Source: CAYUVH01 sp964448135 (GTDB lineage Bacteria > Verrucomicrobiota > Verrucomicrobiia > Limisphaerales > UBA8199). From it: DNA of 64,000 nucleotides. This document shows, piece by piece, positions 35,481 to 45,059 of this stretch (position 1 is its first letter; each line of letters begins with the position of its first letter). The stretch spans positions 16,238-80,237 of the forward strand of contig CAYUVH010000040.1 in the NCBI GenBank assembly GCA_964448135.1, read 5' to 3'. A program made the position numbers and the translations under genes. The notes below the pieces were generated by a model. The model saw only the letters and a program-made list of their open reading frames with translations. It had not been told where the DNA came from and did no database searches.

Positions 35481-35831
35481 AACAAATAGACTGCTTTGAG
35501 CGTTGTCACGGCAACGCCATCCGCCGTGTTTCGGTTTTCGGTTTTGATTTCGAAAGGCAGAATCCAGCCCGGGGTGGGGTCTGCCTGCGGGGGATGTCTG
35601 CAAGCCCGCGCAGCGTAATTCTTAAGAATTCAAAGGAGGCAAAGCAAGAGAGGAGACCGGATTTTGCGAAGCGGGGAGCAAAAAGGGGAAAGGGAGGGAT
35701 GACAGAAAGATTTGGCGACAGAAAAATGGGAAGGAGATGCGGGCCCGAGCGGGGCGCGCAAGCGGACGTAGCGTTCAGGCGGGGGTGCCCGCCGCGATTC
35801 CCAATCCGGAATGATTCAGTTGTAAGGAAGG
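35481..35831. other. Gene-free spacer (351 bp)
   Basis: Holds the 5' region of the tail-fibre-like gene, the right copy of the 35-bp direct repeat, and a GC-rich stretch near 35745-35800. No gene or promoter could be placed with confidence. Confidence 0.6.
35696..35730. repeat. 35-bp direct repeat, right copy
   Basis: GATGACAGAAAGATTTGG then CGACAGAAAAATGGG; 33 of 35 bases match the copy at 32603-32637, same orientation. Both are preceded by A/G-rich sequence. Confidence 0.8.
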
Positions 35832-38800
35832 CTAAGGCACGAGGGTGGCGCGGTAGAGCTTGCGGATTTGGTTGAGGGTGGTTTCCGTGAATTGCGTGAA
35901 TCCGTTGGTGTCGGTCACGTTGGTGAGCTGGGCCTGCCAGACGAGGGGCGGGTTGAGGTTGGTGGTGGATTCCAGAACATAGCTGCGGCCGGCAAGACCC
36001 TGCAGGTCGAGAACGAGAGCGTGTTCAGGGCCACGGTGGGCGAAGAGGGTGTGAGTGGGTTGCGCCATGCCTTGCGAATCGTATTGATACAGTTGGGCCA
36101 CTTCGTTGGAGGACAGGGCGCGGTTATAAAGGCGAACTTCGTCCAGGCCGCCGCCGTAGTAGGCGTAAGCGCCGCCGACCTCGCGACCGAAGCCAAGGTT
36201 CAAGACCGAGCTTTGCGGCGGAACCAGGTTTGTGCTGGAGGCGTGAAGCGAGTTATCGACGTAGAGCGCGAACCCGGCAGCATCGCGAGTGACCACGACC
36301 TGGTGCCAGGCGCCCGTGGTGAGGACGGCGGTGTCCATCATGCTGGAGGTGTTGGCGCCGTCACAGGTGGCAAAGAAAAGCTGGCCGGCGGATTTGACGC
36401 CCACCTGGAACGACGCCTCCCCGATGGCGCCGTTGCCCCACTTGTTGAGAATATCACAATCTCCGGACACGGGCGTGCCGTACCCGGGAATGGGATTGAG
36501 CCAGAAGCAGATGGTAAATTGGGCTGCCAAGTCGTTCGCGGGCGCATCGGGAATCGTCAAATAGTCGCTGGTGCCATTCAGAAAATACGCGCGAGCGGGA
36601 GTGCCGAGGCGGTCCGGGGTGAGGGTGGCGCCGGTGACGACGGCGTGGTTCGAGTTGCCGCTTTCGTCGTTGGCGTTGCCATTAAAGGGGTAATAGGCCG
36701 CGAGCCCTTGCAGCATGAAAGGCAGGGGTTGGCCGGGAACGGTAATCTGGGCGTTTGAGCTGCCGGCGGTGCCGTAAAGGTTGGTGATATTCACGAAATA
36801 GTTGCCGACGTGATTGGATTGCAGGCTCGTGAAGATCAGGAGGTGGTTGGTGGCGTCGGTGATGGGAAGGCCCTCTTTGAACCATTGATAGATGATGGGG
36901 TCGCTGCCGGACACGGCCACGGTCAGGGCGTTGCTGGTGCCGAGGGTGTTGGTGAAAGATTGAGGCTGCTGGAGGATCACCGGGGCGTAGCCGACGTTGA
37001 CGCGGGCCACGGAACTGGTGATGCCGCCGACGAGGTTCGTAATTACGACGGTATAATCGCCGGAGTGATTGGTTTGCGCGTCGGACACAAAGCAGGTGTT
37101 CGTGGTGGCGCCGGCGAGATCTGCGCCGTCCTGGCGCCACTGGTAAAACAGAGGTGCAGTGCCGTTGGCGGTGACGGAGAGATTCAGGTTGGAACCCACC
37201 AGCAGCGTGGCGCCCAGGGGCTGGGTGACGATGGACGGAGGGTAGTATTGAATGGTGATGTTGGCGATGGCACTGGTCACCGAGCCGAACTGGTTGGTCA
37301 GCACCACGGCATAGCCCCCGGCGTCGTTGGTCTGGGCGCTGGTGATCGTGAGGCTGGAAGCGGTGGCGCCCGGCACCTCCGCGCCGTCCTTTTGCCATTG
37401 ATAAGCGGGAGCGGGATTGGCGCTGCCGACGACGCTGACGGTGAAATTGGAGCCCACGCCCACGACGCGCGAGGCCGGTTGCACGGTAATGATCGGCGGT
37501 CCGTAAACGCTCAGAGTAGCACCGACGCTCGTGACGCTGCCGAGGAAATTGCTGACCTGGCAGGTAAAGGTGGCGGCGTTGCTGAGCGCGGCGCTGGCGA
37601 TGTTAAAGCTGGAATTGGTCGCCCCGGGAATGAGAACGCCGGATTTTTTCCAGTAGTAATTGAGCGGGGTGCCGGTGGCGGTGACTGAAAAGGATGCGCT
37701 TTGACCCTGCGTCACGGTGAGGCTGACTGGTTGCACGATGATGGCGGGGGCGACGCCCACCAGCAGGACGGCGTTACTGCTGGTGATGCCGCCGAGGGCG
37801 TTATTGACGAAGACCGAGTAGCTGCCGGCGTCGGCAAACTGGACGTTAACCAGTGTATACGAGCTGCCGGTGGCTCCGGGGATATCGCCGCCGTTCTTGC
37901 GCCACTGGAAATTTGAACTCGTGGGGTTGCTGACCTGGGCGGAGAATTTCACGGTGGCGCCGACGTTGGTGGCGCGGCTGATGGGTTGGGTGAGGAATTC
38001 GGGCGGATAGATATTTCCGTAAAGCCGGCCAAAGTAGGACCAGTTGGTGTTGTTGATGGTGGTGAAAGGTCCGCCGATCAGGACGCCGCCGTCAGTTTGC
38101 AGGGCGAGAGTCTGGACAATGCTGTTGATGCCGAAGTTGGTGAAGGTGGTGTCGCGCGTGCCGTCCGGGTAGAGGCGCGCGACGTGGCTCGCGCTGGCCT
38201 GGTTGAAACTGGTGAACGCGCCGCTGATCAGGATGTTGTTGTCCGGCTGCACAGCAATGGCATAGACGTAATTGTTGGCGCCCGAGGTGGTGGTAAAGCC
38301 GGAGTCCAGTGTGCCGTTGCTGTTCAAGCGGGCGATATACTGGCGGGTCGTGCCGTTGACGGTGCTGAAATCCCCGCCGATAAGAATCCGGCCATCCGGC
38401 TGGACCTGAATGCAGCGGACGGTGCCGGAGACACCGCCCAGGTTGTTTTGAAAAGTGCCATCGAGCGAGCCGTCGGCGTTGACCCGCCCCATTCGCCCCC
38501 GGCTGGCGCCGTTGAGCTGGGTGAAGCTGCCGCCCAGGAGGATCCGGCCATCCGGCTGGACGGCGATCGCGCTGACGGAACCATTGGGGAAGGCGACGAA
38601 CGAATTGTCCACCGAGCCGTCGGAGCCAAGGCGGGCCACCCAGCTGGGAAAACCGGTATTGCTGAAATTGCCGCCGATGATGACCGCGTTATTGCTCCAC
38701 GAGGCAACCGCCAGCACGGAGGCACCGATGATGTTGGTGGGCACGAAGGTGCCGTCCACGGAGCCGTTGGCATTGAGCCGCGCCACGCGGGTGCGCGACG

Positions 38801-39161
38801 TGCCGTTGATGCTGGTGAAATCGCCGCCGATGAGAATGCGGTTGTCCGGCTGCAACGCCAGCGACCAGACGATGCTGGAGACGCCACTACCGGTGTTGAA
38901 GAAACCGGGATCCAGCGAGCCGTCGCTCATGAGCCGGGCGAGGTGATAGCGTGAGCTGGAGCCGTTCACGAAGCTGAAGCCGCCGCCGATGAGCACCCGG
39001 CCGTCGGGTTGGACCGCGGAGGCGTAAACCGGGCCGCTGCTCACGCTGCCGCCGTAGGAAGTGTCCAACGATCCCGGGCCGGCGCTGGCGCGCGGGGCGA
39101 ACGTGCTCATAATCGGAAGTACCACGAGCAAAGACAGACAGCGATTCAGTTGGGAAAACAT
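35832..39161 (-). CDS. Giant secreted protein: delta-60 repeats, Ig-like domains, LamG-like domain
   Basis: 1109 residues with a signal peptide (LSLLVVLPIMSTFAPRASA). Residues ~30-390 are about seven delta-60 repeats (YASAVQPDGRVLIGGGF, LDTTF-like endings), predicted to form a propeller. Residues ~395-840 contain five Ig-like domains of ~85 residues, each with FQWRKNGGDIPG or YQWQKDGAEVPG and a NAGSYSV/DAGGYAV-type motif. Next is a concanavalin/LamG-like domain (LAAYYPFNGNANDESGNSN). The C terminus is the RKLYRATLVP-type module shared with other proteins here. Probably a surface-bound or secreted glycan-interacting protein; ligand unknown. Confidence 0.85.
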   Translation of the reverse strand: MFSQLNRCLSLLVVLPIMSTFAPRASAGPGSLDTSYGGSVSSGPVYASAVQPDGRVLIGGGFSFVNGSSSRYHLARLMSDGSLDPGFFNTGSGVSSIVWSLALQPDNRILIGGDFTSINGTSRTRVARLNANGSVDGTFVPTNIIGASVLAVASWSNNAVIIGGNFSNTGFPSWVARLGSDGSVDNSFVAFPNGSVSAIAVQPDGRILLGGSFTQLNGASRGRMGRVNADGSLDGTFQNNLGGVSGTVRCIQVQPDGRILIGGDFSTVNGTTRQYIARLNSNGTLDSGFTTTSGANNYVYAIAVQPDNNILISGAFTSFNQASASHVARLYPDGTRDTTFTNFGINSIVQTLALQTDGGVLIGGPFTTINNTNWSYFGRLYGNIYPPEFLTQPISRATNVGATVKFSAQVSNPTSSNFQWRKNGGDIPGATGSSYTLVNVQFADAGSYSVFVNNALGGITSSNAVLLVGVAPAIIVQPVSLTVTQGQSASFSVTATGTPLNYYWKKSGVLIPGATNSSFNIASAALSNAATFTCQVSNFLGSVTSVGATLSVYGPPIITVQPASRVVGVGSNFTVSVVGSANPAPAYQWQKDGAEVPGATASSLTITSAQTNDAGGYAVVLTNQFGSVTSAIANITIQYYPPSIVTQPLGATLLVGSNLNLSVTANGTAPLFYQWRQDGADLAGATTNTCFVSDAQTNHSGDYTVVITNLVGGITSSVARVNVGYAPVILQQPQSFTNTLGTSNALTVAVSGSDPIIYQWFKEGLPITDATNHLLIFTSLQSNHVGNYFVNITNLYGTAGSSNAQITVPGQPLPFMLQGLAAYYPFNGNANDESGNSNHAVVTGATLTPDRLGTPARAYFLNGTSDYLTIPDAPANDLAAQFTICFWLNPIPGYGTPVSGDCDILNKWGNGAIGEASFQVGVKSAGQLFFATCDGANTSSMMDTAVLTTGAWHQVVVTRDAAGFALYVDNSLHASSTNLVPPQSSVLNLGFGREVGGAYAYYGGGLDEVRLYNRALSSNEVAQLYQYDSQGMAQPTHTLFAHRGPEHALVLDLQGLAGRSYVLESTTNLNPPLVWQAQLTNVTDTNGFTQFTETTLNQIRKLYRATLVP

Positions 39162-39437
39162 AGGCTTCTTTTAACTGTGTTTGAAAAATGGCCCGACCTC
39201 ACACTGGGAAAAGCGTGTCGCCAAGGATTAGAAAAGGTCAAGATAAATGTGCGGATGAATGGATAAAACTTATATCCGGAAACGGACATTGGTGCCGCAA
39301 ACAATGGTTGGGCAGGCGGTGAAGCGGGTTCGGCAATAAGCGCCGTTCAAGGCGCAACCAAACTGGCAGTGGCGGCTTTATGGGAAATTGAATTTCAGAA
39401 TCGTGACTGTGCAGGCTTCCAGGCGCTGGCTGGGGAT
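39162..39437. other. Spacer between two minus-strand genes (276 bp)
   Basis: Contains AAAAGAAG just before the delta-60 gene start and a GCGCC/GGCGC hairpin (39340-39356) that could end SGNH gene transcription. No gene seen. Confidence 0.45.
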
Positions 39438-40547
39438 TTAATGGCTGGCGGGTTGGGTCGCGGCGGACCGCAAAGCAGGCAGGAGCTTCCGGGCGATGAG
39501 GCCGTAGCCTTCATCGGAAGGGTGGACGCCGTCTTTGGAGAGAGTCGCATGTTCTTTGAAGCCGAGGAGGTCTTCGCCTTCGAGGATGAAGAGGTTGGTG
39601 TCGCCGGACTTGATGAGATTCCGCGCGGCGGCGCGCATGACCTGGCGGGTGTGGAGGCTGCGTTCGGAGTAGGCGGGGTCGTTGACTTCGCGGGCGGAGG
39701 TGATGGGTGTGAGGCAGAGGATGGGGGTCCGGGGATGAGATTGGCGAACGGAGCGGAGCATGGCTTCGAAGGCGGAGCCATCCTGGGCGCCGTAGGATTT
39801 GCCGAGGTCGAAGATGTAGCAGCCCGCCGGGATGGAATTCACCAGCGAGACCACGGGGGGCTCGGCCTTGCCGGCACCGCCGAAGCCGAGATTGATGAAA
39901 TCGGCGTTGAGTTCGCGGCAGGCGATGGCTTCGTAGGTCATGGCGGCTTTCGCCGCGCCGCTGCCCTGGCAGACGGAGGAGCCGTAGAAGACAAAGGGCA
40001 GCGGGTTGGAGAATTCGTGGTGGGGAGGATTGAGTTTTGCGCCGGGGTCCACGCCGATGGCTTCAATCTCCACTTCGTGGGACTGGGGCAGGTAGATGAG
40101 GATTTCCTGGTGGCGGTTGTCCAGGTGGCTGAAGGCGATCGTGTTTTCCTGGCCGGGCACTTTTTCGGCCGCGAGAATTTTGCCGTTCACGAGCGCGGAA
40201 AATCCACCGGCGCCGCCCCGAGCCAGTTTCACCGCGACGCGAGTGCTGTTGCAATCCAGCAGGAGCCGCGCGCCCGAGGGACATTTGGAGCGCTCCTGGA
40301 CACCGCGGGGCAGGGCGTCCAACCCGGAAGCGGGCAAACGCCAGAGGCGCGGGGAATTGGTGGGGAACCAATGCAGGCCGAGGACCTGGATTTTCGTTTC
40401 GTCGGGGAATTTGAGCCATTGAAAATCAGGGGCTTTGGAAGCCTGGTCGGCGGCGAGAGCAAGGGGGGCGGCCAGGTGCGCGCAGAACATCGTCGTGCCG
40501 AGCAGCAAAATTCGCGCGAGCAACCCGGGTGTGCGCATTGATTCCAT
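39438..40547 (-). CDS. Secreted SGNH/GDSL hydrolase-like protein
   Basis: About 369 residues from ATG 40547 (40538 is an alternative), which precedes the signal peptide (LLARILLLGTTMFCAHLAAP). An N-terminal beta domain is followed by an SGNH fold: VFYGSSVCQGSG (Ser block I), INLGFGGAGKAEPP (Gly block II), a block-III-like region, and GVHPSDEGYGLIA (Asp and His of block V). The family deacetylates or de-esterifies carbohydrates. It lies divergent from the GH172-like gene, from which it is separated by 162 bases, so the two could act on the same decorated polysaccharide. Confidence 0.8.
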   Translation of the reverse strand: MESMRTPGLLARILLLGTTMFCAHLAAPLALAADQASKAPDFQWLKFPDETKIQVLGLHWFPTNSPRLWRLPASGLDALPRGVQERSKCPSGARLLLDCNSTRVAVKLARGGAGGFSALVNGKILAAEKVPGQENTIAFSHLDNRHQEILIYLPQSHEVEIEAIGVDPGAKLNPPHHEFSNPLPFVFYGSSVCQGSGAAKAAMTYEAIACRELNADFINLGFGGAGKAEPPVVSLVNSIPAGCYIFDLGKSYGAQDGSAFEAMLRSVRQSHPRTPILCLTPITSAREVNDPAYSERSLHTRQVMRAAARNLIKSGDTNLFILEGEDLLGFKEHATLSKDGVHPSDEGYGLIARKLLPALRSAATQPASH

Positions 40548-40709
40548 AAGCGCAGAATGCGCCGTGGATCGCTGGCGGTCAAACTTCCCTTGGCCGGAAG
40601 AGGGCGGAGGGGCGGCTCGCGGCAAAGGTGACAGGGAAATGGCAAACGATGAAAAGGAGTAGTTGCTTGCGCCCGACCGGAGGTCAACTAATCTTGGCGC
40701 ATTCGCGCT

Positions 40710-41894
40710 ATGACTACTCTCAAAATGAAATCACTCGTGTCCGTTTCAGCTGGCTTGTCCGCATTGCTCGCGCTGGGTTATTTTGCGCCCGTGGCGGCGT
40801 GGGCGGCAGATGGCGGTGTCCTGAATTCCGGCCTGGGCAACCTGAGCCGGATTTCGGACGCGCAGTCGCGGTCCATCAGCCCGGAGAATTTCACGGGGGA
40901 GAAGGGCAAGGCGGGCATGGCGACGGAGGGCAACGGGAAGGGTGCGTCGCGGGAGTTGGGGCAGGGATGGAAGGTTTCGCCGTCGGTGACGATCAAGGCC
41001 AAGACGACCTTCACGCTGGGCGAGATCAAGGGGCCGGGTTGCATCCAGCAGATCTGGATGACGCCGACGGGCAACTGGCGGCATTCGATCCTGCGATTTT
41101 ACTGGGACGACGAGACGGAGCCTTCGGTCGAGGTGCCGGTGGGGGATTTTTTCGCGTGCGGCTGGGGGAAGTATTGCCAGAACAATTCGCTGGCGGTGAG
41201 CGTGAATCCGGGGAGCGCGTTCAATTGTTACTGGGCGATGCCGTTTCGCAAAAAAGCGCGCATCACGATGGAGAACACCGATGACAAGAACATGGTGCTC
41301 TATTACCAGATCAATTATGAGCTGACCGAGGTGCCGCGCGACGCGGGATATTTTCACGCGCAATTCCGGCGCGAGTGGCCGCTGAAGGAAAAAGGCGCCT
41401 ACACGATCCTGGATGGCGTGGAGGGCAAGGGACAATACGTGGGGACTTATCTCGCGTGGGAAGTCCACAGCCCAGGTTGGTGGGGCGAGGGCGAGATCAA
41501 GTTTTTTCTGGATGGCGACAAGCAGTTTCCGACGATCTGCGGGACGGGGACGGAGGATTACTTTTGCGGGTCGTATAATTTCGAAAACCGGGAGACGAAA
41601 AAATATCAGACATTCTCAACGCCTTACGCCGGTCTCGTGCAGGTGCTGCCGCCGGACAAGATTTATGAAGTGGGGCAGCGCTTCGGATTGTATCGCTGGC
41701 ACCTGACCGATCCCGTGCGATTCCGGAAGGACCTCAAGGTGACGATCCAGGCGCTGGGCTGGCAGTCAGGCGGCAGATATCTGCCGCTAGAAGACAATAT
41801 TTCGTCGGTGGCGTTTTGGTACCAGAGCGAGCCGCACAAGAAATTTCCCGCGCTGCCGCTCGACCTGACGCTGCCTGAAATGAAGAAGCCTTAG
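40710..41894 (+). CDS. GH172 (DUF2961) family glycoside hydrolase
   Basis: 394 residues with signal peptide (SAGLSALLALGYFAPVAAWA). Family motifs: GPGCIQQIWMTPTGNWRHS, EVPVGDFFACGWGKY, GEGEIKFFLDGDKQFPTICG and GTGTEDYFCGSYNF. The two Glu residues in the last two motifs correspond to the catalytic pair known in GH172. Characterised members hydrolyse alpha-D-arabinofuranose or alpha-fructofuranose linkages, including difructose dianhydrides. Secreted, probably periplasmic or outside. No Shine-Dalgarno is obvious. Confidence 0.88.
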   Translation: MTTLKMKSLVSVSAGLSALLALGYFAPVAAWAADGGVLNSGLGNLSRISDAQSRSISPENFTGEKGKAGMATEGNGKGASRELGQGWKVSPSVTIKAKTTFTLGEIKGPGCIQQIWMTPTGNWRHSILRFYWDDETEPSVEVPVGDFFACGWGKYCQNNSLAVSVNPGSAFNCYWAMPFRKKARITMENTDDKNMVLYYQINYELTEVPRDAGYFHAQFRREWPLKEKGAYTILDGVEGKGQYVGTYLAWEVHSPGWWGEGEIKFFLDGDKQFPTICGTGTEDYFCGSYNFENRETKKYQTFSTPYAGLVQVLPPDKIYEVGQRFGLYRWHLTDPVRFRKDLKVTIQALGWQSGGRYLPLEDNISSVAFWYQSEPHKKFPALPLDLTLPEMKKP

Positions 41895-41900
41895 CCTCAG

Positions 41901-44819
41901 CTACGGCACAACGACGCGGTAAAATCGTTTCGGGTCCGGCTGGGTCGGGTAACTGACGGAAACGGTGTTGTTCGTGGCGAGGATGGTGCCGCCGGCATTG
42001 ATCCAGTTTGTTTGGGCGAGATTGGTTTTGTATTGGACCTGGTAGGTCGAGCCGCTGTTGGCACCCCAGCTCAAGGAAAACGTTCCCGGCGAGGCCGAGG
42101 AAGACACCAGCGTGACGGCGGTTGGTGTGTAAGTCACCTGATCCACCCAGCCACGGTCTTCGCCCGCGGCGGTGCCAAAATCCTTGACGTATCTCCAGCT
42201 CAGAATCTGCGTGCCGGGATTAATGGGCAGCACGATGTTTGTCCAACCCACCTGACCGGAGATGAAGACGTACGGGAAGTGATTGGTGTAGAAGGCCAGG
42301 TAGTCGGCATTGAACTGGCTCGAAACCTTCCACCAGAAACTAATCTGGCCCGGCCCGGTCACGGTCGTCTCGAAGTAGGCCGATTGCAGATCTCCGAGCG
42401 TGGGACTCTGGGCGGCGTCAATGCCGTCATGAGTTACGACCGATTGACCGTTCCAATAGCCGTCGCCGGCCAGCGTCCAGGTCAGGTTGGTGGCGTCGAT
42501 GGCCTCGGGGAACGTGGGCTGGATGGTCAGGATGGCGTTCGAACTGACGGCGTATCCCGCGGTGTTGCTGACCACGAGCGAGTAGGCGCCGGCGTCGGCG
42601 AACTCGGCGTTGCTGATGGTGAGCAGGCTGGTCGCCGAGCCGTAAATGTTTCCTCCATCCACCAAATTCGTCGAGTTTCTGCGCCAATGGTAATTGAGCG
42701 GGGCGGCGCCATCCGCGGAGGCAAAAAACGTGGCGCTGGCAATGCCATGCACGTTGGTCACCGCCACGGGCTGGACCAGGATAACGGGCGCGTTGGAAAC
42801 AATGGTCAGGACGGCAACGGAGCTGGTGGCGGAGCCCAGGGAGTTGCTGACGATTACCGAGTAGCTCGCGGCATCGGTGGTCGTGACGTTGCTCAGCGTC
42901 AGCAGTTGCGCGTTCGCCCCGCTGACGTTGCCGCCGTTGGCGAGCGGCGCGGCGTTTTTCCGCCAGTGGTAGGTGAAGGGTCCCTTGCCTTGGGCGAGCA
43001 CGTCGAAACTCGCGACGGTGCCGAGGGAGTTGGTGTGAGCGGCGGGTGGCACGATAATGGCCGGCGGCAGATCGCCGGTCAGGCGGACCTGGAGGATGGT
43101 GCCATCGGTGCCGACGGCGACGAAGTGGCCGTTGTTGTAGGCGACGCCGTGAAGGTTATCGAAAGCGGCTTGCGGATGGTTGGTCCAGGTGATGCCGTTT
43201 CCGGACGAAAGCACGGTACCTGCATCGCCGACCGCGACAAACCGGCTGTTTCCGTAGGTCACCGCCCGGAGATGAAAACCGGTGCCGGAAGTCCGACTCG
43301 TGCCGGAGCGCACGATGGTTCCGTTCAGCCCGACGTTCACCGTCAGGCCGGTCACTGTCGTGAGGCCATAGAAATTGGTGACCAACCCCACCGACGAGAG
43401 ATTATAGTAAAGCGGTCCGCCGGACAGCCGGGCGCCGCGGTCACCGACCGCCTGGACACCGCGAGTCGCGGCCCGCAATGTGTTGGTGGTGAAGAACCCG
43501 ACGAACTGCCAGGTGGGATCGCCGGGGACGAAAGACTGGCCTTCGAAGCCCGCGGAGTACCAGGCGGATCCGCCGTCCCCGAACGCGACAAAGCTGTCGG
43601 CGCAAGGCGCGACCGCATAGAGCGTCTCGGCGGAGGCGATCGACGGGTAGGATTGCTTGGTGTGCCAATTGGTACCGTCGGGCGAAATCAAGATTGTGCC
43701 GGCGGCGCCCACGGCGGCCAGCCGGCCAAAATTATCCGTGGCCACGGCATTGAGGGATTGCGAGTTGGTCGAGGTGCGGCTGGTCCAATTGGTGCCGTTG
43801 GCGGAAGTGAGAATCGCGCCGTTGTCGCCGACGGCGACAAAGCCGGAGTCACCCCAGGGCGTGATGGCGTTCAATGTGCCGGTGGTCAGCGCCGCGACGC
43901 GCAAGGTCCACGGCCCGCTGGCGTTGGTAGCCGTCAGGATGCATCCCCCCTGGCCGACGGCCACGAATTGATTGGTCCCAAAAATCACCGACCACAACAA
44001 ATTGCTGCCCGGCGTGGTCAGAGTGTCCCAGGAATTGCTGGCATTCGGGTAGGCCATCACAAGGCCTTTGTCACCGACCACAGCGAACTTCCCGTTGCCG
44101 TACGCAACGTCGACGCGTGCTGCCGGGCTGCTCACGGGAATATTCGTCCAGGTCGTTCCGTTGGTGGACCAGAGCATGTCGTCGGGATTGCCGATGGCCA
44201 GAAAGCTCCCGCCGCCAAAAGCCACGGAGGCAAGACTGTCCGCGGAGGTATTGGTTCTCACCGTCCAGGTAACGCCCGTGGGGGAAGTGACAATCGCTCC
44301 CGAGTCACCCACGGCCACGGAGAGGCTGCTGCCAAAAGTCGCGCCGTTCAATCCGGAGCTCGTATTGGAATTCCTGGCCGTCCAACTCGTCCCGCTCGTC
44401 GAAGTGCGAACCACCCCGCCGGCCCCCACGGCCACGAACGTGCTGCCCGTGTAGGTGACGTCGTACCAATCACTGGTGACGCCGGAAGTGGCATTGGTCC
44501 AGGAGCCGGTTATACCGGTGGAAGTGATGATCACCCCGCCCGCTCCCACGGCGACAAATTTTCCACCGCCGAACGCCACGTTGAAATAAGTCGCCTGACT
44601 CGGCGCGATCTGGTTGGTCCAGGTGATGCCGTCCGTGGAGACGGAGATGTGGCCGGCCTGACCGACGGCCACGTACATACCATTGCCGTAGGCCACGCCA
44701 AACAGCGTCCCTCCCGACCGGCGCGCGAGCTTGTCGAGCGTGGCGGCGCGACTCACGTTGGGCAGCAATTGGAAAAGGACCACCAATCCGACAAACATCC
44801 ATTTGATTTTCGACTTCAT
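41901..44819 (-). CDS. Giant secreted protein: BNR-like propeller repeats, Ig-like domains, C-terminal RFYRV module
   Basis: 972 residues with signal peptide (WMFVGLVVLFQLLPNVSRAA). The first ~560 residues are about a dozen ~45-residue repeats of the form FVAVGAGGVVRTSTSGTSWT, as in BNR/sialidase-like or photosystem-assembly-type propellers. Two Ig-like domains follow (YHWRKNAAPLANGGNVSGA and YHWRRNSTNLVDGGNIYGS). Next comes a region with ISFWWKVSSQFNADYLAFYT, and finally the KRFYRVVVP module. No catalytic Asp boxes are clear, so sialidase activity is not claimed. Divergent from the DUF1800 operon. Confidence 0.82.
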   Translation of the reverse strand: MKSKIKWMFVGLVVLFQLLPNVSRAATLDKLARRSGGTLFGVAYGNGMYVAVGQAGHISVSTDGITWTNQIAPSQATYFNVAFGGGKFVAVGAGGVIITSTGITGSWTNATSGVTSDWYDVTYTGSTFVAVGAGGVVRTSTSGTSWTARNSNTSSGLNGATFGSSLSVAVGDSGAIVTSPTGVTWTVRTNTSADSLASVAFGGGSFLAIGNPDDMLWSTNGTTWTNIPVSSPAARVDVAYGNGKFAVVGDKGLVMAYPNASNSWDTLTTPGSNLLWSVIFGTNQFVAVGQGGCILTATNASGPWTLRVAALTTGTLNAITPWGDSGFVAVGDNGAILTSANGTNWTSRTSTNSQSLNAVATDNFGRLAAVGAAGTILISPDGTNWHTKQSYPSIASAETLYAVAPCADSFVAFGDGGSAWYSAGFEGQSFVPGDPTWQFVGFFTTNTLRAATRGVQAVGDRGARLSGGPLYYNLSSVGLVTNFYGLTTVTGLTVNVGLNGTIVRSGTSRTSGTGFHLRAVTYGNSRFVAVGDAGTVLSSGNGITWTNHPQAAFDNLHGVAYNNGHFVAVGTDGTILQVRLTGDLPPAIIVPPAAHTNSLGTVASFDVLAQGKGPFTYHWRKNAAPLANGGNVSGANAQLLTLSNVTTTDAASYSVIVSNSLGSATSSVAVLTIVSNAPVILVQPVAVTNVHGIASATFFASADGAAPLNYHWRRNSTNLVDGGNIYGSATSLLTISNAEFADAGAYSLVVSNTAGYAVSSNAILTIQPTFPEAIDATNLTWTLAGDGYWNGQSVVTHDGIDAAQSPTLGDLQSAYFETTVTGPGQISFWWKVSSQFNADYLAFYTNHFPYVFISGQVGWTNIVLPINPGTQILSWRYVKDFGTAAGEDRGWVDQVTYTPTAVTLVSSSASPGTFSLSWGANSGSTYQVQYKTNLAQTNWINAGGTILATNNTVSVSYPTQPDPKRFYRVVVP

Positions 44820-44893
44820 ACAACAACAGCAAGACTGGAACCCGCAGCCTCACATTCTCAGGCGAGGACATTTCCGTCAAGCGGCGGACGAGC

Positions 44894-44962
44894 GGGAATT
44901 TCCCCAAGGCGTGTGACAATTTGAAGACGGCGGGCGAAAGCGCGCCAGGCAGGGAAATTCCC
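44894..44962. promoter_or_regulatory. Pair of 11-bp palindromes in a divergent promoter region
   Basis: GGGAATTTCCC (44894-44904) and GGGAAATTCCC (44952-44962) are each near-perfect palindromes and are reverse complements of one another. Their centres are 58 bases apart, between the divergent genes at 44819 and 45060. They could be operators for one regulator controlling both sides. Confidence 0.4.
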
Positions 44963-44976
44963 TGGGGGTGATCAGG

Positions 44977-45005
44977 TTGCGCTTTCGATTCGGGTATGCT
45001 ATGAT
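44977..45005 (+). promoter_or_regulatory. Predicted promoter of the DUF1800 operon
   Basis: TTGCGC (44977-44982) and TATGAT (45000-45005) are spaced by 17 bases, with the -10 box matching 5 of 6 positions. The start site would be near 45012, giving a ~48-base leader with a GCCAG...CTGGC hairpin. Confidence 0.6.
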
Positions 45006-45059
45006 CCGTGCAATGCACCACATGTCGCCAGGCCCGGGCTTGCTGGCGGGCAAAGTCCT

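Noticed and set aside
42012..44924. A 970-codon open frame on the plus strand opposite the giant minus-strand protein
   Set aside because: It is antisense to a well-supported repeat protein and is Gly/Arg/Asp-biased as expected from the mirror of a high-GC gene; no domains are recognisable.
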